From JAKZVK01 sp965248255 (lineage in GTDB: Bacteria > Acidobacteriota > Terriglobia > Bryobacterales > UBA6623): 64,000 nt of DNA. Location: positions 1,736,001 to 1,800,000 of the forward strand of contig CBDFIW010000004.1 of the NCBI GenBank assembly GCA_965248255.1. The letters are read 5' to 3'. The translations under genes and the position numbers were made by a program. Numbering within the stretch: position 1 is the stretch's first letter; each line of letters begins with the position of its first letter. Of the stretch, positions 1-8,128 are shown in pieces. The notes beneath the pieces are model-generated. The model searched no databases, was not told the DNA's origin, and worked only from the letters and a program-made list of their open reading frames with translations.

Positions 1-122
1 ATCTCTTCCGGGAACAGCGGCTGCTCGCATTCGTGCGCGTCGGCAAACACTGCCGGCGAGACCACGACGACGGCCGACAAGATGAACAGACAGCTTCTAC
101 AAACGATAGGCTTCAGCGCCAT
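1..122 (-). CDS. Secreted protein, N-terminus only (runs off the window)
   Basis: Reading the minus strand from an ATG at 122-120 gives 40 codons that stay open to the window edge. The product begins with a positively charged start (MALKPIVCR), a hydrophobic core (LFILSAVVVVSPAVFA) and a likely signal-peptidase cut after AVFA or nearby, followed by DAHECEQPLFPEE. This is the look of a Sec signal peptide, so an exported protein is inferred. The mature part is missing, so its function cannot be named. It is transcribed away from the conflict cassette that starts at 615. Confidence 0.6.
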   Translation of the reverse strand, partial: MALKPIVCRSCLFILSAVVVVSPAVFADAHECEQPLFPEE

Positions 123-614
123 GGAAACAATACTCCCTTCACAAACTGCTTCACAGACTGGATGGAACCTCCCCAACCGTCGGCAAGTGTATCAGATGGC
201 GGTCGGTGGTGCCCAGCAACCCCTCGGCGAGCCGCGATGGTAACGGCTGGTGAACAGCGGGACCGTCCGCGTCGCCCCGCTTGGAGTCCCTACGAGGAGC
301 GGCCGTTCAAAGGTACTCTACCCAGGTCGCAACTAGCGCTCCATCGCCGGCCACACCCGCGAGATCATCGAGAAATCCGTTGGGGGATGCGTCGTCTACC
401 TGACGGAGTAGACCCCGACGCACTCTCGATCGCCATCCAGATACCAGAGGTCGTGAAGACACCCAGACTGGTCAGGTGTTCAGGGTGTCGACTTTCGCTC
501 AGCAAAAACCTTAGGCCCGCGTCGGCCAATCGGGACCTGCCGAGTAATCGACAGGGTGAAGCCCACTTGAAAGCCGGCTCCAAATGTTTGAAAATGAACC
601 TGTGGAGAAATGAC
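123..614. other. Divergent intergenic region
   Basis: About 490 bases between the minus-strand secreted-protein gene and the plus-strand cassette. Open frames cross it, but they have no coding character and the only well-placed ribosome site is just before 615. It presumably carries the promoters of both flanking genes; I could not single out a convincing -35/-10 pair. Confidence 0.4.
604..607 (+). promoter_or_regulatory. Ribosome binding site for the Trypco1-like gene
   Basis: GGAG lies 7 bases before the ATG at 615 and decides the start; the longer upstream reading frame is not needed. Confidence 0.5.
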
Positions 615-752
615 ATGGCATCGCGCAAGAATGACAGCCACGACGAAACCATCCCGTTCCTTGTGGAAGTTCAGACCAAGGGTGGTTCTCACACAGCTTG
701 GAAGAAAATTCCTGTCGGCACAATGACTGAGAGCCTATTGACTCCCGCATAA
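615..752 (+). pseudogene. Trypco1-like conflict-system protein, 5' part (split by IS630 copy 1)
   Basis: The first 41 codons (615-737) of a small protein, interrupted at a TA dinucleotide by an IS630-type element; the frame then runs 5 codons into the IS and stops. Joining 615-737 to 1834-2016, with one TA kept, gives an uninterrupted 101-residue protein. It starts polar, has a strand-like segment (FLVEVQT), an amphipathic helix (ESLRKATEGISKAFVGIR) and two strands with an alternating pattern (LSEVTIGIEVN, SAAIQMKFTP). That order and the closing strand match the Trypsin-co-occurring domain 1 family, known next to trypsin, caspase and other effectors in predicted conflict systems. The family call rests on pattern memory and on the caspase neighbour. 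It is probably inactive as it stands. Confidence 0.65.
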
Positions 753-1831
753 TATAGAGTCAGTCAAAACAAAGAGAAGACTGTTTCCAGAAGGCCGTGA
801 TCAAACGCGGTTTGCGGTACATGCGGCGGAGTGCCTTGCGGGCCCGCTCGTTCAGCTCGCCGTAGTCTTTCGGACAGACGTTCGGCAACTCGTGCTGCTT
901 CCAGTAAGCCCAGATGTATTCCACCGGATTCAACTCCGGCGCATAGGGTGGCAAGTACTCGGTTGCGATGTGGCCTTCGGAGAGTTCGATGAACTCTTGC
1001 ACCAGGCGGCTACGGTGCGCCGGCAGCCGATCCCAGACGATCAGCAGCGGGCGATCGATATGACGTACCAACGCCTTGAGAAAGTCGGTCACTTGCTCTT
1101 TGCCGATCGCACCGGGATAGAGCCGGAAGTAGAAGTTACGCAGCGTCAGCCCCGCCGAGACGGAAAGCTTCTCCCAGTTGAAGTTAAACTGCAGCACCGG
1201 TGTTTGGCCACGTGGCGCCCAGGTGCGGCAGCGATGCGGCTTCTGACTCAATCCGCTTTCGTCGATGAAGACGAGCGTACGGCCTTCGTTTTGGGCTTTT
1301 TTTTAATGCGCTTCCAGGTCTTGCGCTTCCAGGTGCGGATCCGCTCTTCGTTGCGCTCGCGCGCCTTTCCGGCCGGGCGTTGCGGGCTCCAGTCGAGCGC
1401 TCGCAGGATCTTCCAGGCGTGGCCTGCGTGGTATGCGACCCCGAACTCGTCTCCGATCAGCCGAGCCACCCGCGGACAGCTCCACAGGGGCGTTGGGAAG
1501 CCGTGGGCTTCCGGGCCTTCCAGCAGCAGCGACGTCAGGCGTTCGCGTTGTGCGGCATCGAGGAGCGGCTTGCGTCCGGCGCGCCCGGCCTGGCGGAGTC
1601 CGGCCGCACCCTGCTCGCGGTATTGCCGCCGCCACTCACTGACGGTTTGGCGAGCGACGTTCAGCCGTCTCGCCGTCTCGGACTGATTGTGGCCTTGGTG
1701 GAGCAGCCGCATCGCTTCGAAACGGCGCTTCTCCAGCGCCTTGAAATCCCGCTTCACACCTTTGGGGTTGCCCATACATATATAGATGCTCCACACTATC
1801 AAAAAGTGTCATAATAATTTGCGGGATTCAA
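738..1831 (-). mobile_element. IS630-type element, copy 1 (1094 bp)
   Basis: Flanked by TA at 736-737 and 1832-1833, the target duplication of the IS630/Tc1-mariner superfamily. The outer ends are imperfect inverted repeats (TTGACTCCCGCATAAT at the left and, read inward, TTGAATCCCGCAAATT at the right). It has the same length as the copies at 5203 and 16751 and differs by only a few bases. It sits in the Trypco1-like gene in the antisense direction. Confidence 0.93.
760..1775 (-). CDS. IS630-type transposase, made by -1 frameshift (copy 1)
   Basis: Two overlapping frames. The first (ATG at 1775 down to 1248) encodes the helix-turn-helix DNA-binding part (SETARRLNVARQTVSEWRR). The second (ending at 760) encodes the DDE catalytic core: TLVFIDESGLS with the first Asp, LLIVWDRLPAHRS with the second Asp and LPPYAPELNPVEYIWAYWK with the Glu. 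They join at A_AAA_AAG (complement of 1296-1302); a -1 slip there continues into AQNEGRTLVFIDESG and gives a product of about 338 residues. Such slips are known for IS630 relatives. It cuts and pastes the element into TA sites. Confidence 0.85.
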
Positions 1832-1833
1832 TA

Positions 1834-2016
1834 AGGAAGGCGACTGAGGGGATCTCGAAGGCCTTCGTGGGCATTAGAGAGGTTGGGGGCTTCCGGCTAT
1901 CGGAGGTCACGATTGGGATCGAGGTAAATGGGGAGGGTGGAGTAAGTTTCATCGGAGCCTCCAAGGTCGGGGGCTCCGCGGCAATCCAAATGAAGTTTAC
2001 GCCGCCGAAGCACTAG
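1834..2016 (+). pseudogene. Trypco1-like protein, 3' part
   Basis: Sixty codons plus TAG continuing the gene that starts at 615, beyond IS630 copy 1 (RKATEGISKAFVGIREVGGF, then the beta-strand tail ending FTPPKH). The stop lies 10 bases before the GTG of the caspase gene, so the two were one transcription unit. The conserved pattern across the insertion shows no further decay. Confidence 0.65.
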
Positions 2017-2026
2017 ACTAGACATC

Positions 2027-3571
2027 GTGGAACTGCGAGCGCTGCTGATCGGTATCCAAGACTACGGCGATGGCTTCAGCACGCCCTTGTCCGTAGTGGC
2101 TGCAGACCTAGAAATAATGGGAACTGTGCTCGATGCTGCGGGCTTCTCCGTAACCACGGTTCGCGACACTGACGTCGAGGATGCGGTCAAGCTCCGCGAC
2201 AGGATCGTCGGCTTCTGTCGGGACGCGGGGCCCGACTCTCTGGTTCTCCTCTACTACACGGGACATGGCCTACAGGGTGACGATCGTCGCGACTACATAG
2301 TGTCACCCGGTACGAGCTACCGTCAAGCATATAGAGACCCGCTCGTTCGCGTACCGACGGATCTTCGCCCGGACCTCGAGGGCATTCAGACTCAGCTTGT
2401 GGTCTTCGTAATCGACGCCTGCCGAGACGATCGAGACAAATCAGCGTCTGGCTGGGGTGGGAATCTCGATGCTGGCGACCGTTTTGTCCGCTTCCTGGGG
2501 TGTGGTCCAGGCGGGGTCTGCCAAATCATCGAGGACGAAGGCTCACAGGTCAGCGTCTTCACGAAGGCGCTGGCCGAGTCGATTCAGGGGGCTTCCCAGC
2601 CGCTCAGCCTCTACGATGTATTCGAAAAAACAAAAAACCTTACACTCGATTTTTCCAACCAAAAGGGACTACGCTATCAAGAACCCAGATACTCCGCTGA
2701 GGTAACTTCTGATGTTGAAAAGGTTCTGAATACAGCAGTCGTCGGCATTGCGGACTCTCACCGGTTTAGCGTCAATGACCAGACCTGGCCATTTGAGGCG
2801 AGTGTTGATCCAACACGATTCCATGTTGTAGTCGTGAACTCCGAATTTCACGCTAAGAAAGCCAGGTCGAAAGGGGTGGCAGGTAGTCGACTCGAAGATT
2901 TGGTTGGGGAAGCGATTGTCGAAGCGCGTGAAGAATTCTGGCTGCCGCTTCGCAACTACTGGTCGAGACGTGCCCTCATAGGCGGGAAGAGCCGGCCATT
3001 GGGCGAGGTGCCGAATCAAGATCATATAGTGTCCTTTGCGGTCTCTGCGGACGGGGCGCTCAACTCCGCTGAGATGTTGGAGCCTGTTGTCCGGGCGGTA
3101 GTTGAGGCCGATTTGGCCGTATTCGACCTTACTGGATTCGAACCGGTCGTGATGCTGCTGATGGGCATCCGCTCTTCGGCACGGCACGGCGTCACTGTGT
3201 GCACACACGGTGGCGGATGGCAGCCTGGCACGCCACTGACGGTGGACGGTAAAGTCCGCACGATTCCTTTCAATCTCCAGGATCTGAGCATCACTTCACA
3301 CTCATATCCACCTGACTACGAGCCGGGTGAAGACGACCCGGTTGTCAAGCGATTGAGAACTCGCATTATCGAAGGGTTCCGACAAATGGCTGAGCAGCCG
3401 GCTTACCTCGATCTCCCTGGATTTGAACTGCTGCGGCGAGTCGGTCCCAGCTTCGAGGCTGGGCGGGAGGTTGGCGTCGATGAGCAACAGCTTCCACTCT
3501 GTCCATTCTCACCCAAATACACACAAAACAACCTTCCTCATCTAAAAGGCGGTACTGGGGTATTTACTTGA
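2027..3571 (+). CDS. Caspase-like protease with Rossmann/TIR-like module, N-terminal two-thirds (cut by IS1595-type element)
   Basis: GTG start just after the Trypco1-like gene. Residues 1-230 are a peptidase C14 (caspase/metacaspase) domain with the His in LLYYTGHG (H80) and the nucleophile Cys in VVFVIDACRDD (C132). Residues about 335-400 (AVVEADLAVFDLTGFEPVVM ... GVTVCTHGGG) resemble the Rossmann-like module of nucleoside deoxyribosyltransferase/TIR-like proteins, in which an Asp-Leu-Thr-Gly loop precedes a long helix. At codon 509 an IS1595-type element enters; the frame gains five foreign residues (TGVFT) and stops. The intact gene would encode 766 residues (2027-3553 + 4591-5202 + 6299-6460). 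The protease domain is complete, so this fragment may still fold. Likely role: protease effector of a conflict system; its substrate is unknown. Confidence 0.75.
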   Translation: MELRALLIGIQDYGDGFSTPLSVVAADLEIMGTVLDAAGFSVTTVRDTDVEDAVKLRDRIVGFCRDAGPDSLVLLYYTGHGLQGDDRRDYIVSPGTSYRQAYRDPLVRVPTDLRPDLEGIQTQLVVFVIDACRDDRDKSASGWGGNLDAGDRFVRFLGCGPGGVCQIIEDEGSQVSVFTKALAESIQGASQPLSLYDVFEKTKNLTLDFSNQKGLRYQEPRYSAEVTSDVEKVLNTAVVGIADSHRFSVNDQTWPFEASVDPTRFHVVVVNSEFHAKKARSKGVAGSRLEDLVGEAIVEAREEFWLPLRNYWSRRALIGGKSRPLGEVPNQDHIVSFAVSADGALNSAEMLEPVVRAVVEADLAVFDLTGFEPVVMLLMGIRSSARHGVTVCTHGGGWQPGTPLTVDGKVRTIPFNLQDLSITSHSYPPDYEPGEDDPVVKRLRTRIIEGFRQMAEQPAYLDLPGFELLRRVGPSFEAGREVGVDEQQLPLCPFSPKYTQNNLPHLKGGTGVFT

Positions 3572-4582
3572 CTCAGGTGACCCCTACATCTTGTGGTCGA
3601 CAGAAGCAGCATTTTCAGTGCCGCCGATGATGGACTTGTATGGCACGGGGTCGATGGCGACCGCCTGTTGCACAAGTCGATAGAAGAGCTTCCCTCGGCT
3701 GCGAGAGTTGCGTCGATTAAAGCGGAAGGTAAACTCGTCCAGGTAGTAGTCCAGATGCTCGGGGTTGACGGCCCCCTGATGCGTCCCCAGCAGCCAACGC
3801 TTCAAAAGCGACGCCACGCGGTGCACTCGGGGCAGCAGCTTCGAGGCCGACTCCGGCCCCTCATCGAGGAACGTTACTTCGTGCCGGTAGCCGCGCTTCT
3901 GTAGCGGCTCATAGCCCAGCCAGCCGTCGGTATGAACCGTGCTGCCCCGTTCAATCGCTTCTTCGGCAAAGGGCATCAAGCTTTCTGCGCTCGCATCCCG
4001 GACTCTGCGCATCCGAAGCCGTCCCGTTCCCCTGCCGTCCTCCTGGGCGGCGATGGCAATCAACGATTTGGTATAGGTCTGGCGACCGCGCACGCCCTCT
4101 TCTGGGCTGCCCCAGTACGTCTCGTCCACCTCCACACGGCCGCTGAGGCGGTCGCGACCGGGGCGCACCATGGCGCGGCGCAACTTGTGCAGCCAGCTCC
4201 AGGCCGTCTTGTAGCTGCCCAGCCCCAAGACCCGCTGCAGCCCCAGGGCACTCACTCCGTTTTTCTGACTGGTCACCCACCAGATGGCTCGCAACCACAG
4301 CCGCAGGGGCTGACGAGTGTCCTGGAACACCGTGCCAGCGGTGACCGAGGTCTGCCGACCGCAGCCCGAGCACTCCCACAGCCCTTGCCGGACCGGCCAA
4401 GCCGCGCCGTGTCCGCAGCGCGGACAGCGGAATCCTTCCGGCCAGCGCAGCTGGAACAGATAATCCCGACAAGCCTCCTCCGTCGCAAAGCGGGCCTCGA
4501 ACTCAGCCAAGTTCCGCGGATAGTCCTCCATCGCACCGCATACTACATCTTGGGGCTACCTGAGTCAAGTAAATACCCCATT
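3554..4582 (-). mobile_element. IS1595-type (ISXO2-like) element, 1029 bp
   Basis: Inverted ends ACTGGGGTATTTACTTGACT and AATGGGGTATTTACTTGACT (read inward) continue with matches to about 25 bases. The 8-bp direct repeat AAGGCGGT flanks it (3546-3553 and 4583-4590), the target size expected for IS1595. It interrupts the caspase gene in antisense orientation. Confidence 0.93.
3584..4531 (-). CDS. IS1595-family transposase
   Basis: A 315-residue intact transposase. Near the N-terminus a zinc ribbon is visible (FRCPRCGH ... LWECSGCGRQTS), followed by the helical linker usual in the family. The ISXO2-like catalytic domain has VEVDETYWG with the first Asp, STVHTDGWLGY with the second, and ends with the family's RFNRRNSRSRGKLFYRLVQQ stretch. 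ATG at 4531 lies just inside the right terminal repeat. No sign of decay. Confidence 0.9.
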   Translation of the reverse strand: MEDYPRNLAEFEARFATEEACRDYLFQLRWPEGFRCPRCGHGAAWPVRQGLWECSGCGRQTSVTAGTVFQDTRQPLRLWLRAIWWVTSQKNGVSALGLQRVLGLGSYKTAWSWLHKLRRAMVRPGRDRLSGRVEVDETYWGSPEEGVRGRQTYTKSLIAIAAQEDGRGTGRLRMRRVRDASAESLMPFAEEAIERGSTVHTDGWLGYEPLQKRGYRHEVTFLDEGPESASKLLPRVHRVASLLKRWLLGTHQGAVNPEHLDYYLDEFTFRFNRRNSRSRGKLFYRLVQQAVAIDPVPYKSIIGGTENAASVDHKM

Positions 4583-4590
4583 AAGGCGGT

Positions 4591-5235
4591 TTGAGTCGTG
4601 CCTTTGAGAAGGTGGGGCTTCGTCAGTCAATTGCGCGAGTGCTCGATCTTGGCTCTCCTCGCCTTGTCTCCCAGTCGATCTATGAGCGTCTCCGCCTTGT
4701 GTCGATGTGTGTCGCGGATTGGACTGATTTCGCTCCGTCGGTCTTTCTCGAACTCGGGGCGCGGCTCGCGGTAAGCGAGCTCGGCGCCGTGGAGATCATA
4801 GATCGTTCTCGTCATCCGGAGCTCTTCGAGAAGAACGGCGCTCCGCAACTTCAGCAGCACAAAGATCTTTTCAATCGCTTCCAGCCGAAGGGCTACGTCC
4901 CGGACAGGGGCAAGGTCGAAGTCTTCGAGCCCATCGTAGAGGACTTCCTCGAACGAAGGCCTGAAACCGACTCGGATGCCGACTACCGACGGATTCACGC
5001 GATTGTGCTTAGCTCGGTAGAGCGGATCCATGAATCCGCCTTGCCTGTGCACCTGGAGTTACAGGAGCAGGCGGATTCGTTGGACCACCCGCAGCAGAAA
5101 AAGGAAGGTGGACCCCAAATCCTGTTTCGGGGGAGCCGAGCGGTCAAGAGGGACGCCCAAGTGTCCGCCCTTGACCGACGTGTGGCGGCTTGGCTGTATC
5201 TATTGAATCCCGCAAATTATTATGACACTTTTTGA
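4591..5235 (+). pseudogene. Caspase-fusion protein, middle part
   Basis: Codons 510-713 of the gene that starts at 2027, in frame once the IS1595-type element and one 8-bp repeat are removed. At residues about 546-571 of the whole protein lies VSMCVADWTDFAPSVFLELG, followed by ARLAVS. This is a second Rossmann/TIR-like loop-helix signature (Asp-Trp-Thr then an Asn/Ser-Val-Phe-x-Glu-Leu-Gly helix), a pattern I know from NDT/TIR-like effector proteins. The rest is polar and mostly helical. At 5201-5202 (TA) IS630 copy 2 enters, and the frame stops at 5235 inside the IS. It cannot be translated from a good start of its own (TTG at 4591, no clear ribosome site). Confidence 0.65.
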
Positions 5236-6296
5236 CAGTGTGGAGCATCTATATATGTATGGGCAACCCCAAAGGTGTGAAGCGGGATTTCAAGGCGCTG
5301 GAGAAGCGCCGTTTCGAAGCGATGCGGCTGCTCCACCAAGGCCACAATCAGTCCGAGACGGCGAGACGGCTGAACGTCGCTCGCCAAACCGTCAGTGAGT
5401 GGCGGCGGCAATACCGCGAGCAGGGTGCGGCCGGACTCCGCCAGGCCGGGCGCGCCGGACGCAAGCCGCTCCTCGATGCCGCACAACGCGAACGCCTGAC
5501 GTCGCTGCTGCTGGAAGGCCCGGAAGCCCACGGCTTCCCAACGCCCCTGTGGAGCTGTCCGCGGGTGGCTCGGCTGACCGGAGACGAGTTCGGGGTCGCA
5601 TACCACGCAGGCCACACCTGGAAGATCCTGCGAGCGCTCGACTGGAGCCCGCAACGCCCGGCCGGAAAGGCGCGCGAGCGCAACGAAGAGCGGATCCGCA
5701 CCTGGAAGCGCAAGACCTGGAAGCGCATTAAAAAAAAGCCCAAAACGAAGGCCGTACGCTCGTCTTCATCGACGAAAGCGGATTGAGTCAGAAGCCGCAT
5801 CGCTGCCGCACCTGGGCGCCACGTGGCCAAACACCGGTGCTGCAGTTTAACTTCAACTGGGAGAAGCTTTCCGTCTCGGCGGGGCTGACGCTGCGTAACT
5901 TCTACTTCCGGCTCTATCCCGGTGCGATCGGCAAAGAGCAAGTGACCGACTTTCTCAAGGCGTTGGTACGTCATATCGATCGCCCGCTGCTGATCGTCTG
6001 GGATCGGCTGCCGGCGCACCGTAGCCGCCTGGTGCAAGAGTTCATCGAACTCTCCGAAGGCCACATCGCAACCGAGTACTTGCCACCCTATGCGCCGGAG
6101 TTGAATCCGGTGGAATACATCTGGGCTTACTGGAAGCAGCACGAGTTGCCGAACGTCTGCCCGAAAGACTACGGCGAGCTGAACGAGCGGGCCCGCAAGG
6201 CACTCCGCCGCATGTACCGCAAACCGCGTTTGATCACGGCCTTCTGGAAACAGTCTTCTCTTTGTTTTGACTGACTCTATATTATGCGGGAGTCAA
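5203..6296 (+). mobile_element. IS630-type element, copy 2 (1094 bp)
   Basis: TA duplications at 5201-5202 and 6297-6298, the same ends as copy 1, inserted in the same direction as the caspase gene. Only a few substitutions separate it from copies 1 and 3 (for example a Thr for Ala in HAGHTWK). Confidence 0.93.
5259..6274 (+). CDS. IS630-type transposase, made by -1 frameshift (copy 2)
   Basis: First frame from ATG 5259 to 5786 (helix-turn-helix part), second frame ending at 6274 (DDE core with FIDESG, VWDRLPAHR and PELNPVEYIW). The slip site A_AAA_AAG is at 5732-5738, within a run of eight A. A -1 slip gives a 338-residue enzyme. Without the slip only the 175-residue DNA-binding product is made, which could act as an inhibitor, as proposed for other frameshifted IS. 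ATG 5259 is preferred over the TTG at 5232 because it begins the conserved MGNPKGVKRDFK. Confidence 0.87.
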
Positions 6297-6298
6297 TA

Positions 6299-6460
6299 GA
6301 GCACAGGTTAAATGCGAGCACCTTATCTACGGATGCTCCGATGCACAAGACTTACCTGGAGCTTGGACGGACAATCGTTAAGGGCTTGAATAAGACCAAG
6401 AAGCCAGCCGACCGCAAACTTGCGCAAAAGATCGGACAACGCCTAAAAGAAGCGAGGTAA
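6299..6460 (+). pseudogene. Caspase-fusion protein, C-terminal tail
   Basis: The last 53 codons plus TAA of the gene that starts at 2027, directly after IS630 copy 2. Joined across the TA, the sequence reads AAWLYLEHRLNAST and ends GQRLKEAR. It is helical and basic, with no recognised domain. The stop is 6 bases from the ATG of the TPR-like gene, showing that the three genes formed one operon. Confidence 0.65.
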
Positions 6461-6466
6461 TGAACG

Positions 6467-7138
6467 ATGACCGTGGATGGACTTGACGAGGCCAGGGCCC
6501 TTCGCGAAGAAGCAGAGGGGCTTATCGAGGCCGACAACCCCGATGAACTCGAGGAGGCATTGAAACTGCTTGACCGGGCCGTCGAGCTCTCGGAGCCGGC
6601 ATGGGAAAGCATGAGAGACGTGCCCAACGGATCGCCGACCGAGCAACAGCGAAAGGTCGGCGATGAGCTCATCGAGACCTACGGCGTAACCGGCGGCGCC
6701 TATCGTCGCAGGCATGACTTTGAGAAAGCGCTGCGCTACTACGAGCGAGGCGCCATACTCGAAGTGAAACTGCGCCTCGATAACACTTACAACCGTGTTA
6801 ACAGCATCAAGTGGTCTATTCGATTAGACAAGAAATCTATTGACCAGCTCCAGGCAACGATCAGAGATACACTTGAACTCCTCGAACGGCAGACCGACGA
6901 GGTCAGGGGTTCGCGCAAACGTGACGCCTGGGCCTGGGCGGACCTGGGAGACTGCCGTGCGTTGTTAGGCGATGAGCCGGGCGCATTGCTCGCCTACGAC
7001 AGGTTTTTGGATTTGGCGGGCGTGGATGATGCGACCTCTCCTCTCGGCGTCCTGCGGGAGATCGCGAAGAAACTACCTCAAGGTAAACCGTCTACAGCGG
7101 TGCACGCCATAATGAATCGTCTCGAAGGCGCCGAGTGA
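6467..7138 (+). CDS. TPR-like helical protein of the caspase cassette
   Basis: A 223-residue, almost wholly helical, acidic protein. It has TPR-like helix pairs: DELEEALKLLDRAVELSE near the N-terminus, RRRHDFEKALRYYERGAILE at about 80-100, and WADLGDCRALLGDEPGALLA near 165. A scaffold or regulatory partner of the caspase-like effector is a reasonable inference, since TPR proteins are common partners in such cassettes; no catalytic motif is seen. It is the only undamaged gene of the operon, but it lies downstream of three IS elements and may be expressed poorly or from an IS-borne promoter. Confidence 0.65.
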   Translation: MTVDGLDEARALREEAEGLIEADNPDELEEALKLLDRAVELSEPAWESMRDVPNGSPTEQQRKVGDELIETYGVTGGAYRRRHDFEKALRYYERGAILEVKLRLDNTYNRVNSIKWSIRLDKKSIDQLQATIRDTLELLERQTDEVRGSRKRDAWAWADLGDCRALLGDEPGALLAYDRFLDLAGVDDATSPLGVLREIAKKLPQGKPSTAVHAIMNRLEGAE

Positions 7139-7169
7139 GTTGATACTCAACGCGACGCCCCACGCCCCA

Positions 7170-7196
7170 ACGCCTGTCGGGCATCTCTCCAGGCGT
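7170..7196. terminator. Possible hairpin between converging genes
   Basis: ACGCCTG (7170-7176) pairs perfectly with CAGGCGT (7190-7196) around a 13-base loop, between two converging genes (TPR-like and PIG-L). There is no strong T tract, so a bidirectional terminator is only suggested. Confidence 0.3.
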
Positions 7197-7198
7197 CT

Positions 7199-8128
7199 TC
7201 ACTCCAAATACTTCGACGGGATCTGATACTCCACACCCGCGTATTGGAACTCCTCCGCCTGCCTGTGCTCGGTGTCCTTGGCGGCGATCCCCGCCAGCTT
7301 CCGTACGTTGATCTCCACCAGCTTGTTCACCGATTCCTCGTCTACTTCATCGAGCAAGGGCAGCTTGCGGTTCGTCGACTCCAACCGCGTTTTGATGCGC
7401 ATCGCCGTCGAGTAGTTGATGGTCCCAAGGGCCTGGGCCGCCCGCAGCTTCTTGTCGAAGGTGGTCGCAATATCCACCACTTTCGGCTGTGGCGCAAACG
7501 TGGCGGTGGATTCGGCCTCCCTCCGGCGCGGGTCGAACGGCTGGGCGTAGTAGTACAGCTCTGGCGTCAGGTGCGTCTCGAGCCCGACCACGCTGAACGG
7601 CGGCTGGAAGTTCGGCAGCGACGCCGCGCGCCGCGCGTCCTCGGCGCCCTGTCCTGTATAGAAGCGGTCGAGCACCTCGACGTATTCAGCGTACGGGTTC
7701 GGGATGAACATCACCGCCGGCTTGTATAGACGGACATAGAACAAGATGCGGTCACGCAACTCGGTCGGCGACACCCCTCCCAACTCACCGGCCCGGTAGC
7801 CAAGCGACTCGACCTCTTTGAAGCCCAAGATCTTCGCCGCCTTCTCGCTCTCTTCGCGCGTGCGGCGGGCGGTCTCTTCCGGCGTCAGGTCCCAGGAGTC
7901 TTTGTCGTCGTTGGTAACGCGCAGCAGGTAGGCTTCCGCGCCGTCTTCGATCATCCCGGCGATCGTGCCGCCCGCGGCGAGGACGTAGTCGCTCGCATCA
8001 GCGGTCACAACCAAGACGACTTTCTTGTCGGCCGTTGAAGCCCCCTGGACGAGCCCGCAGCAGACCAGCACGCAGCCGAGCAAGCAACTCAACAACAGCC
8101 GACCTAGTTTTTCTAGACGAACTTTCAT
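7199..8128 (-). CDS. Exported PIG-L-like protein lacking the metal-binding motif
   Basis: 309 residues from the ATG at 8128, which overlaps the TGA of the upstream gene as ATGA (coupled translation); this start also gives a clean hydrophobic leader (LLLSCLLGCVLVCCG, possibly a lipobox at C19). The fold pattern is PIG-L/LmbE deacetylase (VVLVVTADASDYVLAAGG, AYLLRVTNDDKDSWD, YKPAVMFIPNPYAEYVE). However, the family's zinc motif HPDD/HHDD is TADASD here (about 42-47), and the second His-x-x-His site is also missing. It is probably a non-catalytic paralogue or has a changed function. Last gene of a four-gene run of relatives. Confidence 0.7.
   Translation of the reverse strand: MKVRLEKLGRLLLSCLLGCVLVCCGLVQGASTADKKVVLVVTADASDYVLAAGGTIAGMIEDGAEAYLLRVTNDDKDSWDLTPEETARRTREESEKAAKILGFKEVESLGYRAGELGGVSPTELRDRILFYVRLYKPAVMFIPNPYAEYVEVLDRFYTGQGAEDARRAASLPNFQPPFSVVGLETHLTPELYYYAQPFDPRRREAESTATFAPQPKVVDIATTFDKKLRAAQALGTINYSTAMRIKTRLESTNRKLPLLDEVDEESVNKLVEINVRKLAGIAAKDTEHRQAEEFQYAGVEYQIPSKYLE

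Noticed and set aside
892..1686. 264-residue open frame on the plus strand over IS630 copy 1 (also at 5348-6142 and 16896-17690 in inverse)
   Set aside because: It is antisense to the transposase, repeats exactly with each IS copy and has no domain; a shadow frame.
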